Source: Lawsonibacter asaccharolyticus (GTDB lineage Bacteria; Bacillota; Clostridia; Oscillospirales; Oscillospiraceae). Taken from it: a DNA stretch of 64,000 bases. How positions within the stretch are numbered: position 1 is the first letter of the stretch; each line of letters begins with the position of its first letter. Both the position numbers and the translations under genes were made by a program. The notes under the pieces were generated by a model. The model was not told where the DNA came from, did not search any database, and worked only from the letters and a program-made list of their open reading frames with translations. This document shows positions 58,101-64,000 of the stretch, piece after piece. The stretch is from NCBI GenBank assembly GCA_003112755.1, contig BFBT01000001.1, positions 2,728,001-2,792,000 of the forward strand, read 5' to 3'.

Positions 58101-60121
58101 TCTGTGATCTCATAGCTGCCGGGGTCTACCCGCTTGGAGACGGTTCCGTCCTCCCCGGTGGTCCACTCGTCCTTGTAGTCGCTGTCGATCCCCTCCACCA
58201 GGAAGACGGTTCCGGGGATCTTGATCGTGGGGTCATCCGCGTCTGACTTTGCGATGGTGAGCAGGGGCTGCTTCCGATTGACAAAAACCAGCTCTTTCTC
58301 ATCACCGGGGCCAAGCCAGATGGTCTGAGTGGGCTCATCCCCGATCACATAAGGCGCAGGAACGGATTTTTCCGTCACTTCGAAACTGTCCACAGGGAGG
58401 GCCGTCAGGACCGCTTTTCCGTCCTCGCCGGTGGTCACATCGGTGTGAAATCCGGAGTGGATACCCTTGACCTCAAAGACGGTGCCGGGGATGACGGTAT
58501 TCTCGTCGCTGCCGTCCCGTTTCCAGATGGTCAGATTGGGTAGGCGCTGGTCCTTGGCGGTCACCTTGACGGTCCCACCCCCATCCACCGTAGCTTGATC
58601 CACATGGACAATGACCGGCTCCAGCAGGGTGGCCATGGGCGCCGGTACGGACTCCTCGATGAATATGTACATACCCTCGGTGACGTTGGGGACCACGATG
58701 CGGCCCGAGCTGTCGGTTTTCTCTGTAGAGATGATCTGGCCGTCTTTTACAACATGGAAGACTGCGTCAGGGAGGGGAGCTTCAGAATCGTCTAACTTCA
58801 GAAGTTCGATTTTGACGCGGGCATCATTCTCAAAAATCAGGCTGACATCATGTTTGCCGTCCCAGTAAAACTCCTGTTTGACCTTGTCCGGGTCCGGGCT
58901 GAGGGAGTATCCAGAGGGCGGAGTCACCTCCGTTGCGGTATAGCTGCCGATTGGCATAGTGTCCCAGGGGACGTCCGTCAGGTAGCCGCCCAGGCCGGTC
59001 GTATATGTGCCGGTAAAGCTGTTGTCTACACCGTCGATTCGAATGACTGCGCCCTCCAGACCACGGGCGGGGTCGTTTGCGTCCACCTTGCGGATGGTCC
59101 CTTCGCTGGTGACCTCGGGCGTGTCTGTGAATGTGACGGTCACGGTCCTGCTGCCGCCGTTGGGCAGGGCCACATACCGGGGTCCCGCGTTGTCGATTTG
59201 GTACCCCTCCGGGGCCGTCAGTTCAACGATGGAATATGTGGAGGCGTCCAAGCCCTTGAGCGTATAGGTCCCGTCGCTCCCGGTCACGACCTCCTGCTCA
59301 TAGGTCCCGTTTTCTGAGCGCACCATGAACCGTGCCCCAGGGAGCCCCTTGTTGGGATTGGTGGCGTCCACCTTCTTCACGATTAGGTCGTACTTCTCAC
59401 GGGTGACGTCCAGGTTCCCGATCATAATGGCCTGCACATCCTTGGCCTGGTGGTAACTGGTGCTTGCGCCGGTATAGGTGTACTCATGAACGGTACACTC
59501 GCCCCACACACCCTGTTCGCCCAGGTCCAGAATGTATTGGGCACGGTCACGGAAGGACATCCCGTCCAGCAGGTCATCAATACTGGAGTAGCTGGTATGC
59601 TCCAGATTGTTGTAGACGCACAGCAGCTCCTCGGCACAGGCGGTGGCTGGATCCGCCAGCAGGCCGGCCTTATAGCGCCAGATAATGGCCTGCACCCAAG
59701 CGTTCATGGTCCAGGAATAATCGCTGCCCCACACCTCATCTACTCCCAGTGCGTGAGCCTGGTCGGTAAACACGCCGGTAGTATGGGCGTAGTAGTAGGC
59801 CATCATGGTCTGTACGGTGGGGTTGGTGATGGTCTTGGGCTTCCCCCAGGTCTGCCCCTCCAGGGACCAGCCCATGCCCTTGCCGTGTTCGGCACAGAAT
59901 CCGATGGTGCTCTTCTGGTTGTAATCGAAGGTCATCTGATGGAGCCAGCAGGTCCCCAGGCTGGGAGACTCATAGTGGACGCCGTTGTGGGTGCAGTCCT
60001 CCATCTTGATGGAGCTGGGGGCGTCTGCCGCCAGCGCGGCGGTGGGCAGCAGACCCAGCATACAGATCAGCACCAGCAGCATGGAGATCATTCGCTTGTA
60101 TGGGAAACAAATCTTTCGCAT
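55130..60121 (-). CDS. Giant Cna-B/SpaA repeat adhesin with thioester-type N-terminus, 1663 aa
   Basis: A signal peptide (residues 1-32, ending AALA) is followed by a thioester/TQXA-like domain with Cys in IGFCAEHGK and Gln in WVQAIIW. About thirteen Cna-B/SpaA-type beta domains follow (residues 250-1470), many with the isopeptide pattern of an early Lys and a late 'EITEKSVP' or 'VVRETRAKPGY' segment. A C-terminal domain ends ...NPLPRTGY at the stop. The sorting motif LPRTG is thus the last feature: there is no hydrophobic helix or basic tail after it. GGAAAGGAACAAG precedes the ATG. It probably mediates contact between cells during conjugation or with host surfaces. Confidence 0.88.
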   Translation of the reverse strand: MRKICFPYKRMISMLLVLICMLGLLPTAALAADAPSSIKMEDCTHNGVHYESPSLGTCWLHQMTFDYNQKSTIGFCAEHGKGMGWSLEGQTWGKPKTITNPTVQTMMAYYYAHTTGVFTDQAHALGVDEVWGSDYSWTMNAWVQAIIWRYKAGLLADPATACAEELLCVYNNLEHTSYSSIDDLLDGMSFRDRAQYILDLGEQGVWGECTVHEYTYTGASTSYHQAKDVQAIMIGNLDVTREKYDLIVKKVDATNPNKGLPGARFMVRSENGTYEQEVVTGSDGTYTLKGLDASTYSIVELTAPEGYQIDNAGPRYVALPNGGSRTVTVTFTDTPEVTSEGTIRKVDANDPARGLEGAVIRIDGVDNSFTGTYTTGLGGYLTDVPWDTMPIGSYTATEVTPPSGYSLSPDPDKVKQEFYWDGKHDVSLIFENDARVKIELLKLDDSEAPLPDAVFHVVKDGQIISTEKTDSSGRIVVPNVTEGMYIFIEESVPAPMATLLEPVIVHVDQATVDGGGTVKVTAKDQRLPNLTIWKRDGSDENTVIPGTVFEVKGIHSGFHTDVTTGEDGKAVLTALPVDSFEVTEKSVPAPYVIGDEPTQTIWLGPGDEKELVFVNRKQPLLTIAKSDADDPTIKIPGTVFLVEGIDSDYKDEWTTGEDGTVSKRVDPGSYEITEKSVPSPYYISETESERVQTISLNAGDEKTISFENHKRPFIEIIKENEITHDPIEHVKMQVWYASNNTATGEYNDLGVYYTDSEGRILLSEPDISLRDGWYRVKELEPAPGFALPDEDTQEVFIPAGGSHTFRFQDRPLSAICVWKYDSKTGAALSDCWFQVRYLSGNASGSGGTVIGVYQTSENGSFTVTGCEAGTYIIEELSSDGTHVIDTPSQTVYLSGKDQEVVEVHFGNSPKGALLVTKISDDEKKEPLSDVEFLVTTSDGTLVGDANGKFVTDSSGSFLVENQDPGTVLVVRETRAKPGYLLDDTPQTAEIKAGQTVTLQFRNQPLGNLIIHKLSGADKKTPLKGAQFKITYADGSFLPDENGKLSSNGLYWSNSEGQIILSGVTGTVVATEVQSVPGYTIDPETQSQTVVVNPDDTQHLWFYNDPEKTLILQKYIYDGDKNDQPLAGVEFLVTDSTGAYVGPDNGRYVSDSKGRVVITGLTAGMTITAKEVSTVSGYVLDPTPQTIEITEDDEAQTLYFYNKPEGGVEITKVNAADKTERIPNTTFEIRKTSDDALVDTVTTGRDGKVYLPMEAGNYYAVETDCPSSFRLDSAPIYFTVENGQVTRKTVTNQPISGILIHKVDPDGEGIPGVVFLLYDSNRKPICQHTSDDRGYVYIDDLSSSGRFYLRELENEGYIVDDQLKTVYVQAGKVTEVEWENTPITGQIQITKTSADYNSMNGWPAGTPIPNTEFEIYNARTGRLVDTIRTDKNGVAVSKPLPLARYKIVESRAADFYGLDKTPIEVEIEHEGQIVKAAMTNKSLYTNVSIKKTGYVEVMPGQQIRYDLSGIANNSTTSLTSFYWRDTLPTQAVRLDKLVTGTYNVPGNYKVVYKTNLSGDTWRVLADNLSTQQLYVLDASPAALGLASNEYVTQFMVSFGVVPANFRQVEAPRVYCNVVSWATGGSQFTNQADAGGVYDGQWIMATSRWVTKVYKPSNPLPRTGY

Positions 60122-60176
60122 ACCTTGTTCCTTTCCGAAAAAGGAAAGGCCGGGGGACCATGCTTCCCAACAATAA

Positions 60177-60213
60177 AAACAGGCTGCGGGGACCTGGTCC
60201 CTACGGCCTGTTT
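60177..60213. terminator. Bidirectional hairpin upstream of the adhesin gene
   Basis: AAACAGGC (60177-60184) pairs with GCCTGTTT (60206-60213) around an inner GGGACC/GGTCCC. T runs follow on both strands. Confidence 0.65.
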
Positions 60214-60312
60214 CTTTTTCTGCGTTTTAATTTATTGATGCGCGCGGCGCCGGAGTCTCATGCGGATCGCTCCGGCGAAGTGTTTACTGGGGTGTGACCG
60301 CCTCCTCTCGGG

Positions 60313-60350
60313 CTGATATAAAAGATGGCCTCTCGTTTGAGAGGCCATCT
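60313..60350 (-). terminator. Terminator of the CAP-domain gene
   Basis: AGATGGCCTCTC (60323-60334) pairs perfectly with GAGAGGCCATCT (60339-60350), followed on the minus strand by TTTTATAT, 12 bp past the stop codon. Confidence 0.85.
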
Positions 60351-60361
60351 GGCTGGTATGT

Positions 60362-61132
60362 TTATTCATATGGGTTGTGAGTGTTCGGGCAGCCTACGAA
60401 CAGGTAGCAGTAGGTCACGCCGCCGCATTCCGTCACGCCCACACCGATGCTGTCGCCGTCTGGATCGATCATGGTTTCGAAGTGGCCGGGGGAGCTGATC
60501 CAGTTCCCCAGGGCGTGTTGGGCGGTGTCCTCAGTGGACACGCCGGTGAACACGGTCAGGTTCACGCCGAACCCGTAGGGATAGCCGCACGTCTGGGCTG
60601 CCTCACATTCCTCTTTCGTGTGGTGCCAGCTATACTCCTTATCGGAGATGCTTTGGGCAGCGTCCATCAAGGACTCATTGACGGTCAGCTCCGGTACGCC
60701 GTTCTCCCGGCGCGTCTCGTTGACCAGCCGCACCAGATCCAACCGCACATCCGATACCTCGACTTGCTCCGGACTCTCCCAGGTGGCGGGGACCTGCGGT
60801 GCGTTTGGGCCTACGGTCAGCGTCAGGGCGCCGGTTTCTCCTGTCGGGTTGGAAGCGGTGATCTCCACACTCCCCTCGGCCTTGGCAACGGCCACCCAGC
60901 AGCTCATCACCTGTTCCACCGCCACCGTGTCCGGGTCGCTGGAGGTCACCGTGTACGCCGCCCCGATGGGGCCGATCACCAGGCCGCTCCGTTCCCCCAC
61001 TTCCAGCGCAGTGCCCTTGTAGCTGCTCACCCGGATGGGAGGCGCCTCTGCCGCATGGGCTGCGGTGCCGGCCATCAGGAGCCCAATCAGGACGCCTGTG
61101 GTCACCATCAGCACGTTCTTTCTTCTGCTCAT
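60362..61132 (-). CDS. Secreted CAP/SCP-domain protein, 256 aa
   Basis: A signal peptide (MSRRKNVLMVTTGVLIGLLM, cleaved after AHA) leads to a Big-like beta region (residues 35-110) and a C-terminal CAP domain: 'LVRLVNETRRENGVPELTVN', 'AAQSISDKEYSWHH', 'ALGNWISSPGHFETMIDPDG' and 'GVGVTECGG'. Secreted CAP proteins of Firmicutes have unknown biochemical roles. It is exported with the adhesin and sortase and may act in surface assembly. Confidence 0.82.
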   Translation of the reverse strand: MSRRKNVLMVTTGVLIGLLMAGTAAHAAEAPPIRVSSYKGTALEVGERSGLVIGPIGAAYTVTSSDPDTVAVEQVMSCWVAVAKAEGSVEITASNPTGETGALTLTVGPNAPQVPATWESPEQVEVSDVRLDLVRLVNETRRENGVPELTVNESLMDAAQSISDKEYSWHHTKEECEAAQTCGYPYGFGVNLTVFTGVSTEDTAQHALGNWISSPGHFETMIDPDGDSIGVGVTECGGVTYCYLFVGCPNTHNPYE

Positions 61133-61300
61133 ACCGTTTTCCTCCTTCGCTTTTCCTGGGCCGCGCCTTTACAAGCCCACCATATCAGACAAGGCTCAGG
61201 AAGTCGAGAGGAATGAGTTCGTGAAAACGTAGAAAATGAACGTACGGTACAATGGGACGAAAAAGCGGCCCCCTTATAAAAGGAGGCCAATGCGCAAGTT

Positions 61301-61612
61301 CTATCGAAGCAAGGTGGGATAGTCCGTTGTACCGTTGACAACGCGGTAAATATATACGGTATCGCCAATGACCCGGTAAACTGCGATGTAGGTTTTTGTC
61401 AACACCAACTTTCGGTATTCCTGCCGGGCAAGCTCCGGATCCGGATGCAGCGGTCCGGCGTATGGATGAGCGCCAAGAATATCGATCCCATCCAGTATTT
61501 TGCTCATGATCGTTTCCGCTGAAACCGGGCCAACCTCGCGCAGATGGAATTCAGAGATGCGGTCCAGATCCCGCCATGCGGCCTGGAGAAATTCAACACT
61601 CAGATTTGGCAT
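61301..61612 (-). CDS. ParE/RelE-family toxin, 103 aa
   Basis: 'LSVEFLQAAWRDLDRISEFH', 'HPYAGPLHPDPELARQEYRK' and 'YIAVYRVIGDTVYIYRVVNG' are the ParE/RelE plasmid-stabilisation pattern. The ATG at 61612 overlaps the antitoxin gene, so the pair is coupled. It can be a gyrase or mRNA-targeting toxin; sequence alone does not decide. It probably stabilises the ICE in the host. Confidence 0.85.
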   Translation of the reverse strand: MPNLSVEFLQAAWRDLDRISEFHLREVGPVSAETIMSKILDGIDILGAHPYAGPLHPDPELARQEYRKLVLTKTYIAVYRVIGDTVYIYRVVNGTTDYPTLLR

Positions 61613-61871
61613 GGTCAAATTTCTCCCTTAGCATCGTGCGGACCTGTTCAGAGGTGTAGGTCGGTTCGCCGGACAGGCGGGATACCTCGGCAGCCAGGAT
61701 GCTGGCCCTGTGCGCCAGCATTTTCTCACGCTCCTCATAGGCTTCTATACTGAGGACCACCAGGTCAGCCTCACCCTTATTTGTAATAAATATGGGTTCA
61801 CCGGAAGCACGGGCAAGCTCCGATATTTTGGGGTATTCATTCCGTAACGCAGTGGACGCCTTGATGAGCAT
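61593..61871 (-). CDS. Phd/YefM-family antitoxin, 92 aa
   Basis: 'MLIKASTALRNEYPKISELA', 'GEPIFITNKGEADLVVLSIE' then AYEEREKML is the Phd/YefM DNA-binding fold; the C-terminus is the toxin-neutralising part. AAGGAGGTGGCGAT precedes ATG 61871. A palindrome just upstream is the likely operator. Confidence 0.87.
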   Translation of the reverse strand: MLIKASTALRNEYPKISELARASGEPIFITNKGEADLVVLSIEAYEEREKMLAHRASILAAEVSRLSGEPTYTSEQVRTMLREKFDHAKSEC

Positions 61872-61888
61872 ATCGCCACCTCCTTGTA

Positions 61889-61920
61889 TTCTATCAAAAG
61901 TCTATCATAAGTATGATAGA
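61889..61920 (-). promoter_or_regulatory. Operator of the toxin-antitoxin operon
   Basis: A palindrome TCTATCATA-AG-TATGATAGA (61901-61920) and a further half-site TTCTATCA (61889-61896) lie 18-49 bp upstream of the antitoxin ATG, where Phd-type autorepressors bind. Confidence 0.7.
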
Positions 61921-62020
61921 ATGGCAAGATTTTTATTCCGTGGCGCTGTTCTGTTGGGTACAAGGAATGTGGCCATCACTTTGCGGAACTCGTCTCCGCA
62001 GACTTCCGGTAAGATCGCTG

Positions 62021-62353
62021 TCACATAGACGGTTCTCTCATGCCAAAGTCTGCGGACTGTTCCGAAACCTGTTCTGGGAAACCGCTCAAAATATGCCACG
62101 TACCCTGATCGTACCGGCAAAAGTCGACGGTCTGTTCCAGCAGCTCTTCCGCGGTCACCTCACGGTCATAGCCGGATATTCCGGGGTGCCCCGAAACAGA
62201 GCCTCCAGCCAAAAGCGTGGCCGCCTGCGATGGATTCAGGAACACATACCCGCCGGGAGTCATAAAGTCAAAGTGGTCCGCGGGAAACTGGGTCAGCATC
62301 TCCCGGATGGTCTTTTGTTCCATTTGGGCAGCATTTGTGTCACGTTCAATCAT
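62021..62353 (-). CDS. Uncharacterised protein, 110 aa
   Basis: ATG 62353 overlaps the sortase stop (ATGA). The product has 'MEQKTIREMLTQFPADHFDF', then 'MTPGGYVFLNPSQAATLLAG' and 'DREVTAEELLEQTVDFCRYD'. Soluble, without signal peptide. No family recognised; coupling to the sortase gene suggests a shared operon role. Confidence 0.55.
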   Translation of the reverse strand: MIERDTNAAQMEQKTIREMLTQFPADHFDFMTPGGYVFLNPSQAATLLAGGSVSGHPGISGYDREVTAEELLEQTVDFCRYDQGTWHILSGFPEQVSEQSADFGMREPSM

Positions 62354-63141
62354 ACGGCCACCGCCACCACTTTCCAGCGGTTGTCCCGCTGATTGCGGAC
62401 ACAGGTGTACATGGTGATCTGGTCGTTGGAGGTGGGATTCAGGCCGGAGGTGTCATTCTCATTGACTTTTTCCACGGAGACCACCTCATAGGTTCTGGTC
62501 CCCAGCTTGGTGGTCAGGGTGACCTTATCCCCAATCTCCAGCGTGTGGAGCTGCCCGAAGTGGTTGTTGACCCCCCGGTTGTGTGCCGCCACCGCGATGT
62601 TTCCGCGCCAAATCGAGGTGTCCTCGAAGTGGCCTGCGCCCCTGAATAATGTCTTGCTGTCCGTACCCTCATAGACCTTGATTGTCAGGTCGATGGCCGG
62701 GATCTTCAGGGTGGCCAGATACCCGCCCTTGTAGTAGAGGTCATCCGTCACCTCCGTGTAACGGGTAGAGGGGGCGGTCGTGTCGGGGACAGTCACGGAG
62801 CCGGTGGGACTTCCGGGCGTCACGACGGCAGTTCCGCTTCCATTGACCACCGCACCGGTGGCAGGCGCGCCACCAGGAGACAGGTTGGGCGTGAGGTAGG
62901 CGCCGGTATTTCTGGCGTCCATGCTGGAGGTCCCAAATCCAGGCGGAATGCGGGCAGCGTTTTTGCTGACGTCCTCATTCTTTCTGGCGCCGCCGTCCGC
63001 CGTATGAACTACCTCCACGGAAGTGGGCTTGCCGTAGTCCGGGCCATCCAGAGCTTCAATGGTATATTCTAACGCGCTGGCCGGTAGGGCCATCCCCGCG
63101 GCAAGGCAGAGGGCAAGCATGGCTGTCATGGTTCGTTTCAT
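62350..63141 (-). CDS. Sortase with N-terminal signal peptide, 263 aa
   Basis: GAAGGAGGAAACACACC precedes ATG 63141. A signal peptide with an ASA cleavage site is followed by a disordered Gly/Pro/Thr-rich linker (residues 30-130) and a sortase beta-barrel: 'GGYLATLKIPAIDLTIKVYE', catalytic His in AVAAHNRG, Cys in DQITMYTCVRN, and Arg in RDNRWKVVAVAV. It would attach LPxTG proteins, such as the adhesin at 55130, to the wall or to pilins. A cleavable rather than anchoring N-terminus is unusual for a sortase. Confidence 0.85.
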   Translation of the reverse strand: MKRTMTAMLALCLAAGMALPASALEYTIEALDGPDYGKPTSVEVVHTADGGARKNEDVSKNAARIPPGFGTSSMDARNTGAYLTPNLSPGGAPATGAVVNGSGTAVVTPGSPTGSVTVPDTTAPSTRYTEVTDDLYYKGGYLATLKIPAIDLTIKVYEGTDSKTLFRGAGHFEDTSIWRGNIAVAAHNRGVNNHFGQLHTLEIGDKVTLTTKLGTRTYEVVSVEKVNENDTSGLNPTSNDQITMYTCVRNQRDNRWKVVAVAV

Positions 63142-63158
63142 GGTGTGTTTCCTCCTTC

Positions 63159-64000
63159 TCAGGCGGACTCGCCGCCATCGTCATCCGCCTCACGGCGGCG
63201 CCGGATGAAGACCGCCGCTCCGATCCCCGCACCCACCAGAGCCACAATGCCAAAGGGGACCAGGACTGCCGCCCAGTTGAATTGGGCGGGGAGCTGGTCC
63301 TCCGGGGCTGTCACAGGCTGGAGGGGCGTCCCCTCGAAGATAGCCACATACCGTGTCCGGTTCAGGGCGATCCGGCTGACCGTCCCGGTGTAGTCCGCCG
63401 TTACCGTATAGCCCTTGACGTAGCTGCTGGTGGCGGAGCCGGTATAGGTGGCCACCGCGGTGAAACGGTCCCCCAGAGCGTAGCCGTCTGAGGTGGCGGT
63501 ATTGTCTGTCTGCCAGTCGATATCCTTGAGCGTCAGAGTCTTTCCATTCTCCTCAATCGTCTTGGGGATGTACTGCGTATCCTGGCCCGCGAGATTGGGA
63601 TAGGACCGGGTGGCGCTGATCTCTTTCGTAGAGCTTCCATACCCGGCCACCTCCACCCGGACGGTGTCCAGTTGGAGCGTCAGGGTGCCCATGAGTCCGT
63701 CATCGGTGACGAATTCACGCTCCTGGGGGAGCAGGGCGAGTACCGAGGCCATGTCCTTGTTCTTACTGGGGAGAGAGACGGTCTCTGTATGCTGCCGCTC
63801 CTCATGCTCGGGGAGGTCCTGCTTAAGCAGGTCCGTGAGCGTATAGCGGAAGCCGTCCTGCTCAAAGTCGGACCGGGGGATGCCGGCAGGATCCTCCTCC
63901 GGGGCCAGATCATAGATCTTCTTCAGTTCCGTGCCATCCTCGCTCCGGGTCACCGAGGTTGGATAGCAGACCGCCGCGGTCTCGGCGGCAAGGGCGCTGA
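63159..64000 (-). CDS. Membrane-anchored surface protein, N-terminus beyond the window
   Basis: The frame is open to the right edge; the first visible residues (SALAAETAAVCYPTSVTRSE) look like the end of a signal peptide. An extracellular beta-rich region ('RVEVAGYGSSTKEISATRSY', 'AVATYTGSATSSYVKGYTVT') is followed by one membrane helix ('WAAVLVPFGIVALVGAGIGA') and a basic stop-transfer tail (FIRRRREADDD). It is 18 bp upstream of the sortase gene, so the two are made together. No LPxTG motif is seen before the helix. Confidence 0.75.
   Translation of the reverse strand, partial: SALAAETAAVCYPTSVTRSEDGTELKKIYDLAPEEDPAGIPRSDFEQDGFRYTLTDLLKQDLPEHEERQHTETVSLPSKNKDMASVLALLPQEREFVTDDGLMGTLTLQLDTVRVEVAGYGSSTKEISATRSYPNLAGQDTQYIPKTIEENGKTLTLKDIDWQTDNTATSDGYALGDRFTAVATYTGSATSSYVKGYTVTADYTGTVSRIALNRTRYVAIFEGTPLQPVTAPEDQLPAQFNWAAVLVPFGIVALVGAGIGAAVFIRRRREADDDGGESA

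Overview
The window reads as DNA from a strictly anaerobic, gut-type Firmicute (class Clostridia, plausibly an Oscillospiraceae/Flavonifractor-like lineage). This rests on strong Shine-Dalgarno sites, moderately GC-rich coding DNA, a folate one-carbon/formate gene set typical of Clostridia, Spo0A-type DNA-binding domains, and a large conjugative element of the Gram-positive type (VirD4/TraG, VirB4, MobP3-like relaxase, sortase and Cna-B adhesin). The taxonomic call is inference; no rRNA, tRNA or CRISPR array was seen.

Layout. (1) 1-6059: an accessory island on the + strand with an unknown AT-rich gene, three intact metallophosphoesterases plus a truncated fourth, a P-loop kinase with a zinc ribbon, and small or decaying genes. 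(2) 6160-11364: the backbone of a small integrative, probably mobilizable element: a DUF1653/HTH regulator, an excisionase-like HTH protein, a replication-type HTH protein, a putative oriT, a Fic protein and two tandem tyrosine recombinases, the second cut off. (3) 11348-15180: an IS66-family element on the minus strand with two passenger genes resembling the Spo0A DNA-binding domain. (4) 15227-17838: a DinG/Rad3-type helicase and a decayed integrase. (5) 17868-25528: a probably chromosomal one-carbon cluster: a divergent SHMT (glyA-like) and a DUF3870 gene on the minus strand, then gltS, fhs, fchA, folD and a formate/nitrite-type channel on the + strand. The FolD lacks the usual cyclohydrolase residues and the adjacent FchA can supply that step. 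(6) 25984-29713: an IS3-family unit encoding two paralogous transposases, one a single ORF and one split by a probable -1 frameshift. (7) 29915-64000: most of an integrative conjugative element, almost all on the minus strand: HTH protein, TraG/VirD4, toprim primase, relaxase with Sel1 repeats, RHH accessory protein, oriT, many uncharacterised ICE genes, M23 peptidase, VirB4 and partners, a triple RHH-like regulator, a split cytosine-5 methyltransferase, a VirB6/TrbL-like protein, a DUF3852 pilin-like protein, a giant Cna-B adhesin, a CAP-domain protein, a ParE/Phd toxin-antitoxin pair, a sortase and a surface protein running off the right edge.

How the parts fit. The sequence GGTGGACCGAGGG next to an inverted repeat occurs three times (about 7866, 29935 and 36736). 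Two copies share a longer oriT-like layout, so the small element on the left may be mobilizable by the ICE relaxase. A second repeated signal, around GCTATTCACCAAACCCAA, lies 56-74 bp upstream of three separate ICE genes and looks like an element-wide regulatory site. Many ICE genes overlap by ATGA, marking translationally coupled operons broken by strong hairpin terminators near 45.1, 47.9, 53.3 and 60.3 kb.

Limits: all family calls are by eye from motifs; nothing was searched or aligned by computer. Starts were moved inward where a Shine-Dalgarno sequence or ATGA coupling argued for it.
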